Positions 9,305 to 18,065 of a stretch of 64,000 bases of DNA are shown in pieces; the stretch's first letter is position 1; each line of letters begins with the position of its first letter. The DNA is taken from the NCBI GenBank assembly GCA_965214795.1, contig OZ243976.1:4898001-4962000 (forward strand), read 5' to 3'. The stretch comes from JAJDXW01 sp965214795 (GTDB lineage Bacteria; Pseudomonadota; Gammaproteobacteria; HK1). The position numbers and the translations under genes are program-made. The notes below the pieces were generated by a model. The model searched no databases, had not been told where the DNA came from, and was given only the letters and a program-made list of their open reading frames with translations.

Positions 9305-10297
9305 ATGCGAGCCCGAGCCCGCCTCACCGTGCGCCGGGAGTCCTGGCCGCTCGCCGGGGTGTTCCGCATCTCGCGCGGGGCGCGGAGCGTCGTCGAGACC
9401 GTCCTCGTGGAGATCCGGGACGACGACGCCGTGGGCCGCGGGGAATGCGTCCCCTATTCCCGCTACGGAGAGACCGTCGAGAGCGTGATCGAGTCGATCG
9501 AGGCGTTGCGCGGGCGGCTCGAGCGCGGCCTCGCCCGCGAAACGCTCGCGGACGCGATGGGCGCGGGGGCGGCGCGGAACGCCATCGACTGCGCCCTGTG
9601 GGACCTCGAGGCGAAGCGCAGCGGGCGCCGGGCGTGGGCGGCGTCCGCCGCCCCCCCGCCCGGGCCGGTGACCACCGCCTACACCCTCGGCATCGACGAG
9701 CCCGGCGCGATGCGCGAGGCGGCCGCCCGCCACGCGGCCCGCCCCCTCCTCAAGGTGAAGCTCGACGGCGAACGGGTGGCCGAACGGGTCGCCGCCGTGC
9801 GGGCGGGAGCGCCGGGCGCGCGCCTCATCGTGGACGCGAACGAGGCATGGACGCCGGAGACGCTGCGCGGGCGGCTCCCGGAGCTCGCCGCGCTCGGCGT
9901 CGAGCTCGTGGAGCAACCGCTCCCGGCGGACGCCGACGCCGCGCTCGCCGACCTCGAGCGGGCGGTGCCCGTCGCCGCCGACGAGTCCTGCCACACCCGG
10001 GCCGACCTGCCGGCCATCGCGGGCCGCTACGACGTGGTCAACATCAAGCTCGACAAGACCGGAGGACTCACCGAGGCGTTGGCCCTCCGCGACGCGGCCG
10101 CCGCCGCCGGGTTCGGGATCATGGTGGGCTGCATGCTCGGAACGTCGCTCGCGATGGCGCCCGCCCTCCTCGTCGCCCAGGGGGCGCGCTACGTGGACCT
10201 GGACGGCCCTCTGCTCCTCGCCCGGGACCGCGAGCCCGGCCTCGACTACCACCCCGACGGCCGGGTTGCCCCCCCGCCTCGCGGCCTCTGGGGTTGA
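9305..10297 (+). CDS. dgcA: Enolase-superfamily epimerase (N-acetyl-D-Glu racemase DgcA / dipeptide epimerase type)
   Basis: A 330-residue enolase-superfamily enzyme of the muconate lactonising/dipeptide epimerase subgroup. Catalytic elements are in order: the KxK motif in LLKVKLDG, metal ligands in IVDANEAW, LVEQPL and AADES, and the second catalytic lysine in NIKLDKTGG, with GCMLGTS near the end. By sequence alone it could be an L-Ala-D/L-Glu epimerase acting on muropeptides. Adjacency to the DUF1611 gene favours the DgcA role, converting N-acetyl-D-Glu to the L-form. It starts 84 bp after dgcN and is probably cotranscribed. Confidence 0.82.
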   Translation: MRARARLTVRRESWPLAGVFRISRGARSVVETVLVEIRDDDAVGRGECVPYSRYGETVESVIESIEALRGRLERGLARETLADAMGAGAARNAIDCALWDLEAKRSGRRAWAASAAPPPGPVTTAYTLGIDEPGAMREAAARHAARPLLKVKLDGERVAERVAAVRAGAPGARLIVDANEAWTPETLRGRLPELAALGVELVEQPLPADADAALADLERAVPVAADESCHTRADLPAIAGRYDVVNIKLDKTGGLTEALALRDAAAAAGFGIMVGCMLGTSLAMAPALLVAQGARYVDLDGPLLLARDREPGLDYHPDGRVAPPPRGLWG

Positions 10298-10668
10298 CCA
10301 TCACGGACCGACCTGCCCCGACCTCGAGACGGGTACATGGGCGAACGCGCCCGGTCGTCGCTGTACAGGCCCTCGTATCCGGACCGGTCCCGGTCGGAGA
10401 GCCAGACCTCGCTGACCGAGCCCGGCAGGCGCGGCCGTCGATCTCGATGCTGATGGCGTCGTCGGACATGGCTGTATATCGACCGGCAAATCCTCTGCGC
10501 TACGACTTGGAATGGATACCGTTCGGCCGATGGAGAACGAGAGTTATTCGGTGAGGCAGGTCGTATGCGAGAGAGAAGCGGATGGAGCGCCGGTTCGGTC
10601 GGAGGAAGAAGCCGGAAGCGGCACGAAGTATACTGGAGATCCCGTACGTAGCGAGACGGGTATCCGCC
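10298..10668. other. Gap between dgcA and the Uma2 gene, no gene supported
   Basis: Short open frames exist on both strands. One on the minus strand begins MSDDAISIEIDG at 10469, which looks protein-like for about 15 residues and then becomes Arg/Thr-rich shadow sequence. A decayed gene is possible, but nothing here can be assigned. A TATACT at 10629-10634 could be a -10 element for the next gene; no matching -35 was seen. Confidence 0.4.
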
Positions 10669-11403
10669 ATGAAGCAGCCTTCCACGCCCCACACCGGATC
10701 TCTCGGCTCCACCTTCCACGTCCTGCACGCGGACCCCGAAACCGTCGCCGCGCTCGCCGCGGTCGACTGGAACCGGTACTTCCGCCGGGTCTGCCTCGAC
10801 CCGGTGCGCGGGCTCATCACCCTGATGTCGCCCTCGTTCACCCATGAGAAGCTGTCCGATTTCCTCGACCACGTCGTGGATGTCGCGGGAGAGATACTCG
10901 CCGGCTCGGTGGAAGTGCTGCGCAGCACCCGTCTTCGGAGGCGGGGCGATCCTCCCGGCACGGGGATGGAACCCGACTGCGCGTTCTATCTCGGCGAGCA
11001 CGCCAGGGACTTTCGCGCGGCGTTCGCCGAGGGGATGGAGGCAGCCGACGCCTTCATCGAACGCACCGCTCCCGACTTGGTGGTCGAGGTCGAGATCACG
11101 CATGCCGACGAGGCCAGGACCGCACGCTATGCCGAGATGGGGGTACGGGAGCTGTGGCGGCTGCGCGGTCACAGGAAGTCATGGGAGTTCCGAGCGGAGT
11201 TCCTCTCCCTGCGTCCTGGAAGCGCGCCGCGCACGCTCGACGCCTCGGATGTGCTCGAAGGGCTCACGCCGGACGATGTGCGAAAAGCGGTGCAAGGGGT
11301 ACGGGACGGCGAGACCCGCGACGATCGGACGAAAGCAGTGGAGCGCATCGTGCAGCGGCGCCGGGACGACATGGTGCGGATACGCGAAGAGGCCGAGACG
11401 TAA
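10669..11403 (+). CDS. Uma2 family (DUF820) putative nuclease
   Basis: A 244-residue member of the Uma2/DUF820 group, which adopts a PD-(D/E)XK restriction-endonuclease-like fold. Visible family parts are ITLMSPSFTHE near residue 50, GMEPDCAFYLGE near 100, the core PDLVVEVEIT and YAEMGVRELWRL. The lysine usually found between the Asp/Glu motif and the Tyr-x(3)-GV segment is not obvious here (the stretch reads EARTARYAEMGV), so nuclease activity is uncertain. The ATG at 10669 is chosen because the 29 residues upstream do not look like family sequence. Such genes are often multicopy and mobile; the role is unknown. Confidence 0.7.
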   Translation: MKQPSTPHTGSLGSTFHVLHADPETVAALAAVDWNRYFRRVCLDPVRGLITLMSPSFTHEKLSDFLDHVVDVAGEILAGSVEVLRSTRLRRRGDPPGTGMEPDCAFYLGEHARDFRAAFAEGMEAADAFIERTAPDLVVEVEITHADEARTARYAEMGVRELWRLRGHRKSWEFRAEFLSLRPGSAPRTLDASDVLEGLTPDDVRKAVQGVRDGETRDDRTKAVERIVQRRRDDMVRIREEAET

Positions 11404-11665
11404 AAGCCTGCTCGAGCCGGGGTGAAACCGGCATGGGGAACACGACCCGTCTGCCGATAAACGGATGGAAAATAATCAGGCATAGAAGACCGAGAAGATC
11501 GGGATGGATGGAACGCACCGGGTAGTCGAAAGTGATGTCGTCACCCGAGTACATGATCATGTGACCCGCTCCTCCTTCTTGACGTCGGCCCTTGTATCGG
11601 TCTCCATCCTCGAAGATGGCGCGAAGAGTTGACCGCTTGGAGTCGGTAGTGAATTCAAATCTCAC
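11264..11665 (-). pseudogene. N-terminal remnant of an unidentified protein
   Basis: A GTG at 11665 is preceded seven bases upstream by a perfect AGGAGG. The first 85 or so residues look real (MYSGDDITFDYPV, HPDLLGLLCLIIFHPFIG, VFPMPVSPRLEQAF), and this part is clearly richer in A and T than its neighbours. From about 11410 downward the frame runs antisense through the 3' end of the Uma2 gene and becomes Arg/Pro/Ala-rich, so the original C-terminus is lost. The N-terminal pattern faintly recalls leader domains of asparagine-synthase-like/QueC-like proteins, but that is only an impression. Confidence 0.5.
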
Positions 11666-11820
11666 TCTGGAGCCTCCTGTCGTGCATCTTGGCCGTAAGC
11701 GGGCATTCCGAGCCGTGGTTGTGGGATCGAGCTCAGGGTGGTGGCGGGTCGTGGGGGTGGGGCCGAGGTCCGAGCGCATGGGCACGTCGGCGAACAGTGA
11801 TTTCCACCCTCGGCTCCGGT

Positions 11821-12414
11821 TCAGGGGAGGCTGACCGAGACTTCATCCAGGGAACGGCGCGCGGGGTTCGGGACCTCCGCCGGATAGCCGTACCAGACGA
11901 GTCCCACCACCGTCTCCGCCTCCGGATCGATCCACACGAGATCGTAGAACCGCGGGTCGCGGGTCACCGCGCCCGTCGTCCACTTGACCCCGACCCCCTC
12001 GCTCCACAGGAAGAGCGAGAAGTTGTGGATCGCGCAGCAGCAGGCCGCGTAGTCCTCGCGGGCGCGCAGGGAGTCCTCGGTGTTGGCGCAGGTCACCACG
12101 ATCCAGCCCGGGATCCGGCTCCACCGGTCGAGCTTCGCGGCCCCCGCCTCGCGCCCCTGTCGGGCGGTCACGATCTCGGCGTTGAGACGGGCGATCGCGG
12201 CCGCCGTCTCCGGTCCGAGGAGATAGAAGCGCCACGGTTCGGTGAGGTGGTGGTTGGGAGCCCAACGGGCGAGGTCGAGCGCCTTGCGGACGAGGTCCGG
12301 CGGCGCCGGCTCCTCGCGAAACTCGTGGATGGTCCGGCGCGAGCGGATGAGGCCGGCCGTGCCGCCCGCGGGCCGCACCGCCGCAACTTCCGGCCCCTCG
12401 AGCACTTCGTTCAT
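11821..12414 (-). CDS. Nitroreductase family protein
   Basis: A 197-residue FMN-dependent nitroreductase-fold protein. The N-terminal signature is RSRRTIHEF at about residue 25, followed by LARWAPNHHLTEPWRFYLL, which matches the FMN-binding start of YdjA/RutE-like members. A central AACCCAIHNFSLFLWSEGVGVKW corresponds to the dimer/flavin helix, and VVGLVWYGYP closes the fold. The substrate cannot be told. It is the last gene of the minus-strand run that starts at the rhodanese gene, 81 bp after the gamma-glutamyltransferase gene. Confidence 0.85.
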   Translation of the reverse strand: MNEVLEGPEVAAVRPAGGTAGLIRSRRTIHEFREEPAPPDLVRKALDLARWAPNHHLTEPWRFYLLGPETAAAIARLNAEIVTARQGREAGAAKLDRWSRIPGWIVVTCANTEDSLRAREDYAACCCAIHNFSLFLWSEGVGVKWTTGAVTRDPRFYDLVWIDPEAETVVGLVWYGYPAEVPNPARRSLDEVSVSLP

Positions 12415-12495
12415 TCGCTGCCTCCTCCTTCGCGAGGTCGCGGGGCGGGCGGCCCCGCGCGCTCCCCGACCGCCCGCGGCGCCGGCGGCAACCGG

Positions 12496-14082
12496 TCAGC
12501 CCGGTGGTCCGGCGGGCGCCGCGAAGGCCCACGGCGACATGACGTACGCCGCCCCCACCCGCGCGCCGCCCCCCAGGGCGCCCGCCCCGTTCGGACAAGC
12601 ATACATCGCCGGGTACACCGCGTTCGGCCAGACTTCGACCGGGTACCGTTCGCCGAGGGCGGCGACCACCTCCGGCGCGAATCGCGGGTCGACGCAGACG
12701 CCCTCGCCGCCGCTCGCGTCGATGCGCGGGGCGTGGAACGCATCCTCGAGGCCGAGGTCGAAGTCCACGAGAAACGAAACGAGCTGCATCACGGCGGGCA
12801 TGATCCGGCGCCCGCCCGAGGCGCCGAGGGCGAAGCGGTCCCCGCCGCCCCGCTCCAGCACGACCGGGCACATGTTGGAGAGTGGACGGCGCCCCGCCGC
12901 GATCGAGTTGGGACGGCCGGGGCGGGGGTCGAACCACATCACCCCGTTGTTCATGAGCACACCGGTCGCGGGGAACATGACCCGGGAGCCGAACAGCGAG
13001 AGCAGGGTCTGGGTGAGGGCCACGAGGTTGCCCTCGCGGTCGACCACGCTCAGGTGGGTGGTGCAGGCCGGCCGGGCGGCCTCCGCGTCGTGGCCGATCG
13101 CGGCGAGGCGCTCGGCGTACGCGGCGCAGAGCACGTCGGCGTACGCGACAGCGAGGTCCGCATCGGTCTCCGGCCGGGCGCCCGCCGCGGCGGCGCGGCG
13201 TTCGGCAAGGAGACCGAGCGCCCGCGCGAGGCTCGGCCCGCCGGTCAGCCCGGGACTGGCATGGACGGTTGCGCCGCCGTAGGGGACGGCGAGCGCCTCA
13301 CGGATGCGGACCTCCACCGCGGCGAGGTCCTCCGCTCCCAGCCTCGCCCCGAGCCGCTCGGCGTCGGCGACGAGCGAACGGGCGGTCGCACCCTCGTAGA
13401 AGTCGCGGGGCCCGGCCTGCGCGAGCCGCCGCAGGGTCTCCGCGAGGCGCCCGAGCCGGAGGCGCGGAGGCGGCCCGCCCCACTCGGAGCACGGCGGGAA
13501 GCCGCCGGGGAGATAGACCCGCCGGCACTCGTCGTCGGCGGCCAGACGCGCGGCCGTCGAAGCGATCTTGAGCGTGGCGTACCAGTCGGCGACCAGGCCG
13601 TGCTCGGCGAGCTCGACGGCGGGGGCGAGACACTCCGCCCACGAACGGGTGCCGAACCGATCGAGGGCCGCCGCCACCCCGGCCGCGTAGGTGGGAACCG
13701 CGATCGAGAGCGGGCCCATCACGTTCCGGTCGCCCTCGACGGACGGCCAGTTGAAGAGGTCGGACCCGCGGCCCTCGTCCGGAGGGTAGTCCCCGGGGTC
13801 GAGACTCCGGGACGCGACCAGTCCGAAGTCGACCGACCACGCGCGTCCCTCCCCGGCGAGGTGAACGACCATCTGACCGCAGCCGCCGAGCCCGCTCATC
13901 CAGGGCTCCACGGCGCCGAGGGCGAGCCCCGCGGTGACGGCCGCATCCACCGCGTTGCCGCCCTCGGCGAGCACCCGCGCCCCGGCCTCGGACGCAAGGT
14001 AGTGCTGGGTCGAGACCACCCCGCCGGACGACCGCACCTCGGGCTTTCGCACCCGCCAGGTCTCGCGCAGCTCCGGGGTCAC
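12496..14082 (-). CDS. ggt: Gamma-glutamyltransferase family protein
   Basis: A 528-residue Ntn-hydrolase. The nucleophile is expected at the TTHLSVVDREGNLVALTQTL segment near residue 350, preceded by ARPACT, where autocleavage would split large and small subunits. Further family features are GGNAVDAAVTAGLALGAVEPW and MSGLGGCG near the N-terminus and NNGVMWFDPRPG in the small subunit. There is no clear signal peptide, unlike periplasmic Ggt, so this may be a cytosolic member acting on gamma-glutamyl compounds or an acylase/hydrolase relative. The gene follows lpxL by 3 bp. Confidence 0.82.
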   Translation of the reverse strand: MTPELRETWRVRKPEVRSSGGVVSTQHYLASEAGARVLAEGGNAVDAAVTAGLALGAVEPWMSGLGGCGQMVVHLAGEGRAWSVDFGLVASRSLDPGDYPPDEGRGSDLFNWPSVEGDRNVMGPLSIAVPTYAAGVAAALDRFGTRSWAECLAPAVELAEHGLVADWYATLKIASTAARLAADDECRRVYLPGGFPPCSEWGGPPPRLRLGRLAETLRRLAQAGPRDFYEGATARSLVADAERLGARLGAEDLAAVEVRIREALAVPYGGATVHASPGLTGGPSLARALGLLAERRAAAAGARPETDADLAVAYADVLCAAYAERLAAIGHDAEAARPACTTHLSVVDREGNLVALTQTLLSLFGSRVMFPATGVLMNNGVMWFDPRPGRPNSIAAGRRPLSNMCPVVLERGGGDRFALGASGGRRIMPAVMQLVSFLVDFDLGLEDAFHAPRIDASGGEGVCVDPRFAPEVVAALGERYPVEVWPNAVYPAMYACPNGAGALGGGARVGAAYVMSPWAFAAPAGPPG

Positions 14083-14085
14083 CCC

Positions 14086-15072
14086 TCACCCTCCATACAG
14101 CTCCGGCTCGCCGGGCGGCCGGGTCTTGAACCGGCGGTGCACCCAGAGGTACTGCTCCGGACACGCACGCGCCCACCGTTCGATGACTTGATTGATCCGG
14201 GCCGCGTCCGCGAGGTCGTCCCCCCCCGGAAAGTCCGCGAGGGCCGGCTCGATCACCACCCGCCAAGCCCGGCCCCCCGCCGCCCGCTCCACCCGGAACG
14301 GAAGGACCGGGGCGCCGCTCGCCCGAGCGATGCGGGCCGTGGCCGTCAGGGTGGCTGCGGGACGCCCGAAGAACGGCGCGAACACGCCGTGCCGGAGCCC
14401 GAGGTCCTGGTCCGGAGCGTACCACACGGCCCGGTTGGCCCGGAGCCGGCGGAGCATCCCCCGCACGTCCGCGCGGTCGAGGAGCCGGCCCCCGAAACGC
14501 TGTCGCCCGTTCCGCGAGGCCCGCTCCATCGAAGGATCGGCGTGGGGGCGGTACACCCCGTCCACGGGGGCGTCGATGCCGAGCCGCGCCGCGCCGATCT
14601 CGAGAGTCGTGAAATGTCCGGCGAGGAGCAGCGCACCGCGCCCGTGGGCGAGGGCCGTGCGGAGATGCTCGCGGCCGTCCACCCGGACCAGCCCCCGCAG
14701 GGCCGCGGGCTCCGCGTACCAGGCGAGCGCGACCTCGATGAGCCCGAATCCGAGCGCACGGAAATGATCTTCGAGGAGTGCGGCGCGCTCGCCACCGGTG
14801 AGGTCGGGGAAGCAGTAGGCGAGGTTCGCGGCCGCGATCCGGCGCCGGCGCGCGGCGGACCGGCGCCACGCCGCGCCGATCAGGCGGGCGGCTCCCGACC
14901 GCCACCCGGGCGGACATCGGGCGAGGAGCCGCAGCAGCCGGAGGAGGGCCCGGTTCTTCGCTGCGCGGCGGAGCCCCGGCCGGGCCCCGCGCCGGAGCCC
15001 GAACCCGGCCGGGGGGGAGCGGACGGACGGCCGCGGACCGCGGCCGGGAGCCTCGTCCCGATCCCCTTCCAC
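14086..15072 (-). CDS. lpxL: Lipid A biosynthesis acyltransferase (LpxL/HtrB type)
   Basis: Inner-membrane late acyltransferase adding a secondary acyl chain to lipid A. The HX4E catalytic motif is HFTTLE in the middle of the protein, and strongly conserved stretches follow: GVYRPH, WYAPDQDLGLRHGVFAPFFG and YLWVHRRFKTRP at the end. No ATG lies in a plausible place; the GTG at 15072, two bases after the decarboxylase stop, gives 328 residues, close to family length. An Arg-rich, weakly hydrophobic N-terminus is expected to anchor it. Start position is the main uncertainty. Confidence 0.85.
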   Translation of the reverse strand: MEGDRDEAPGRGPRPSVRSPPAGFGLRRGARPGLRRAAKNRALLRLLRLLARCPPGWRSGAARLIGAAWRRSAARRRRIAAANLAYCFPDLTGGERAALLEDHFRALGFGLIEVALAWYAEPAALRGLVRVDGREHLRTALAHGRGALLLAGHFTTLEIGAARLGIDAPVDGVYRPHADPSMERASRNGRQRFGGRLLDRADVRGMLRRLRANRAVWYAPDQDLGLRHGVFAPFFGRPAATLTATARIARASGAPVLPFRVERAAGGRAWRVVIEPALADFPGGDDLADAARINQVIERWARACPEQYLWVHRRFKTRPPGEPELYGG

Positions 15073-15074
15073 GC

Positions 15075-16496
15075 TCAGTGCGCGAGCCCTCTCGCGATCT
15101 CCCGGATGGCGGTCCAGGCCGCCTCGACGTGACGGCGCTCGGTGGCCGTCTGTCCCACGCACAAGCGGATGACGTAAGCGCCGGCCACGCGGGTCTGGGT
15201 GAGGTAAAGCCGGCCGCTGTCGTTCAGGGCCCGGAGAAGCCGCTCGTTGAGCTCGTCGAGAGCCCGCGCGTCGTCGACTCCGGGCGGCCGGTAGCGGAAG
15301 CAGAACAGGGCGAGGCGCGGCGCCACCACCACCTCGAAGTCCTCCTCGGCGTCGATGGAGGCGGCGAGTTCCCCGGCGAGAGCGACGTGGCGGCGCACGA
15401 TCGCCCGGAGCCCCGCCACCCCGTAGCTCCGGATGACGAACCAGAGCTTGAGGGCGCGGAACCGGCGCCCGAGGGCGATGCCCCAGTCGCGGTAGTCGAT
15501 CACCCGCCCGTGCTCCGGGGTCCGCAGGTATTCGGGCACGATCTCGAACGTGCGGACATAGGCGGCGGCATCGCGCACGAAGTGGGCGGAGCAGTCGAAG
15601 TTGACCATCATCCACTTGTGCGGGTTGACGACGAAGCTGTCCGCGTGCTCGACGCCCGCGAGCATCCCGCGGAACTCGGGGGCGATGGCCGCGGTGCCGG
15701 CCCACGCCGCGTCCACGTGGAGCATGGCATCGCGGCGCCGGCAGATATCCCCGACGAGGTCCAGGCGGTCGAATCCCGAGGCGCCGGTGGTGCCGACGGT
15801 GGCGACGACGAGGATCGGCCGCGCCCCCGCGGCCGCGTCTTCGTCGATGGCCGCCGCGAGCGCGTCGCAACGCATGCCCCCGTCTTCGCCGACCGGGATC
15901 GCCCGGAGGCTCTCGCTTCCGAGCCCGGCGATCCGCACCGCTTTCTCGACCGAGGAGTGGGCCTCGACGGAGGTGTAGAGCCGGAGCCGGTCATCGCCCG
16001 ATACCCCGCGGCGGTTCGCCGCGAACCCGGTCGCCCGTTCCCGGGCGGCGAGGATCGCGCACAGGGTCGCGCTCGACGCGGTGTCCTGGATGACCCCGGA
16101 GAAGCCCTCCGGCAGCCCGATCATCTGCCGCAGCCAGTCGAGGACGCGGGTCTCGAGCTCCGTGCCGGCGGGCGAGGTCTGCCACAGCATGCAGTTCACG
16201 CCGAGGGTGGCGGTCAGCATCTCGGCGAGCACCGAGGGGGGGCTGGAGTTGGCGGGAAAGTACGCGTAGAACGACGGGTGCTGCCAGTGGGTGACCCCGG
16301 GGAGAAGGTCGCGCTCGAAGTCGGCGAAGATCCGCTCGAACCGCTCCCCCTCCTCCGGCGGGGCGGCGGGCACCCGGTCCGCGATCTCGCCCGGCCGCAC
16401 GCCGGAACGCACCGGCCGGGATTCGACCGTCTCCAGATAGTCGGCCATCCAGTCCACGAGGCGATGGGCGTGGCGGCGGTACTCGGCGATGTCCAT
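15075..16496 (-). CDS. Pyridoxal-phosphate-dependent (aromatic-L-amino-acid type) decarboxylase
   Basis: A 473-residue group II decarboxylase. N-terminal family features are HWQHPSFYAYFPANSS and GTELETRVLDWLRQMIGLP; the PLP-binding lysine is in NPHKWMMVNFDCSA, and HVDAAWAGTA holds the Asp that contacts the cofactor. Substrate (Phe, Tyr, Trp, DOPA or a related amino acid) cannot be told. The ATG at 16496 sits 5 bp after the gpsA stop; the open frame upstream belongs to gpsA. Such an enzyme inside a secB-gpsA-lpxL gene run is unexpected. Confidence 0.88.
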   Translation of the reverse strand: MDIAEYRRHAHRLVDWMADYLETVESRPVRSGVRPGEIADRVPAAPPEEGERFERIFADFERDLLPGVTHWQHPSFYAYFPANSSPPSVLAEMLTATLGVNCMLWQTSPAGTELETRVLDWLRQMIGLPEGFSGVIQDTASSATLCAILAARERATGFAANRRGVSGDDRLRLYTSVEAHSSVEKAVRIAGLGSESLRAIPVGEDGGMRCDALAAAIDEDAAAGARPILVVATVGTTGASGFDRLDLVGDICRRRDAMLHVDAAWAGTAAIAPEFRGMLAGVEHADSFVVNPHKWMMVNFDCSAHFVRDAAAYVRTFEIVPEYLRTPEHGRVIDYRDWGIALGRRFRALKLWFVIRSYGVAGLRAIVRRHVALAGELAASIDAEEDFEVVVAPRLALFCFRYRPPGVDDARALDELNERLLRALNDSGRLYLTQTRVAGAYVIRLCVGQTATERRHVEAAWTAIREIARGLAH

Positions 16497-16501
16497 CGAC
16501 G

Positions 16502-17500
16502 CTACTCCGATTCGTATTCGGCGGCGGGGGCCCGGGCGAGCAGGGCCTCGACCGCCCCCGCGGGGGTCGCGTCCCCGCGGACCACCGCCGCCACCTGCCC
16601 GGTAATCGGCATCTCGATCCGGAACCGCTCGGCGAGCGCGAGCACGAGGGGGGCGGCCGTCGCCCCTTCGACCACCCCGCCCGCCTGCGCCCGCGCCTCG
16701 TCCGGCGTGCTCCCGGCCGCGAGGGCGAGCCCGAAGCGCCGGTTGCGGGAATGATCGTCGGTGCAGGTGAGGACGAGATCGCCGAGCCCCGCGAGCCCCA
16801 TCAGGGTCGCGGGCCGGGCGCCGACGATGCGCCCGAGGCGCAGCATCTCGCCGAGGCCCCGGGAGACGATCGCGGCCCGGGTATTGGCTCCGAGCCCGAG
16901 CCCGTCCGCGACCCCCGCCGCCACCGCGAGGACGTTCTTGACCGCGCCGCCCAGGGACACCCCGGTCACGTCGTCGTTCGCGTAGGCGCGAAAGCGCGGC
17001 CCGTGGAGAAGCCCCGCGAGCCGCCGGGCGCGATCGAGATCGGCGCACGCGACGGCCACCGCGGCGGGAAGCCCGGCCGCTACCTCGCCGGCGAAGGTGG
17101 GCCCCGACACGACCGCGGCCCGGGCCGCGGTGCCGAGGGCATCCACCGCCACCTCGTGCAGCCACCGGCCGGTTCCCGGGTCGATGCCCTTGGTCGCCCA
17201 CGCGACCCCCGCTTCGCGCCGGGCGGCGGCGGCCACCCGCCCGAGCACCGCCCGGAACGCGTGGCTCGGCACCGCGACCAGGACTTCGCCGGCGCTCTCC
17301 ACCGCCGCTTCCAGCCCGGCCGCGATGGAAAGGCCGCCGGGAAAGGAATGACCGGGGAGATAGCGCCGGTTCTCGCGATCCCGGGCCAACCGGGCCGCAG
17401 CCTCCGCGTCACGGGCCCAGAGGCGCACCGCGGAGCCGTTTCGAGCGAGCAACAGGGCGAGCGCGGTCCCCCACGATCCGGCGCCGAGAACCGCGATCAC
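16502..17500 (-). CDS. gpsA: Glycerol-3-phosphate dehydrogenase [NAD(P)+]
   Basis: Cytosolic enzyme reducing dihydroxyacetone phosphate to sn-glycerol-3-phosphate for phospholipid synthesis. The 332-residue product starts with the Rossmann motif VLGAGSWGTALA, has ENRRYLPG, VAVPSHAFR, WATKGID, the catalytic-lysine region GGAVKNVLAVAAG and the substrate segment NTRAAIVSRGLGEM. GTG start. It follows secB, as in the conserved gammaproteobacterial secB-gpsA pair, with 75 bp between them. Confidence 0.95.
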   Translation of the reverse strand: MIAVLGAGSWGTALALLLARNGSAVRLWARDAEAAARLARDRENRRYLPGHSFPGGLSIAAGLEAAVESAGEVLVAVPSHAFRAVLGRVAAAARREAGVAWATKGIDPGTGRWLHEVAVDALGTAARAAVVSGPTFAGEVAAGLPAAVAVACADLDRARRLAGLLHGPRFRAYANDDVTGVSLGGAVKNVLAVAAGVADGLGLGANTRAAIVSRGLGEMLRLGRIVGARPATLMGLAGLGDLVLTCTDDHSRNRRFGLALAAGSTPDEARAQAGGVVEGATAAPLVLALAERFRIEMPITGQVAAVVRGDATPAGAVEALLARAPAAEYESE

Positions 17501-17575
17501 CGGCCGGACGCTCCCCGGGCCCGGGCGCCGGAGGGGGTCCGCAGCCGCGGCGGGATCATCCGGCCGCCGCCCTCG

Positions 17576-18001
17576 TCAGCCGGCGGGCTCCGGCGCCGCG
17601 GCCCGCTGCCGCCGCCAGATCTCCTCGAAGTCGGCCGGCTGCATGATGAACGGCGGGAATCCGCCCCGCACCGACAGCGCGGTCACCGTCTCGCGGGCGT
17701 AGGGGTACAGCATCGCCGGACAGGTCACGGCGAGCGCCCGAACCAGCTCGTCGTCGGTCGTTTCCAGGAGCGCGAACAGCCCCCCGACGACCACCTCGAC
17801 CACCATGGCCGGCCGACCGCCGAGGCGCGCCTCGACGTTGACCTGAAGGGTGGCCTCCACCATGGCGTCGTTGAGCCGGGAACCTCCCGCGTGCATCCGC
17901 ATGTCGACCTCCGGCTTCCATTCCTCGCCGAATATGGCCGGCGAGAGCGGGTTCTCGAGCGAGAGATCCTTGGTATAGACGCGCACGAGCTCGAGCTTCA
18001 C
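17576..18001 (-). CDS. secB: Protein-export chaperone SecB
   Basis: A 141-residue SecB, the tetrameric cytosolic chaperone that keeps preproteins unfolded and hands them to SecA. The N-terminal strand VYTKDLSLENPLSPAIF is the diagnostic SecB motif, followed by the peptide-binding groove strands (EATLQVNVEA) and the segment CPAMLYPYARETV, which is highly conserved. The C-terminus is a little shorter than in E. coli and lacks the usual long acidic, zinc-contacting tail. It lies between the rhodanese gene and gpsA; grxC, often present in this block, is absent. Confidence 0.93.
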   Translation of the reverse strand: MKLELVRVYTKDLSLENPLSPAIFGEEWKPEVDMRMHAGGSRLNDAMVEATLQVNVEARLGGRPAMVVEVVVGGLFALLETTDDELVRALAVTCPAMLYPYARETVTALSVRGGFPPFIMQPADFEEIWRRQRAAAPEPAG

Positions 18002-18065
18002 GGATTCGGTCCTGGAGTGGTCCTGGGACAGGGGCGGGAGGCGGACGGAGCGGACGCCGGTTCGG

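Noticed and set aside
10119..10469. Minus-strand ORF starting MSDDAISIEIDG as a possible ferredoxin-like protein
   Set aside because: Only about 15 residues look protein-like; no Cys motif follows and the rest is shadow of dgcA.
11689..15132. Plus-strand open frame of 1147 codons across the ggt-lpxL region
   Set aside because: Antisense to three recognisable genes; composition is typical GC-driven shadow sequence.
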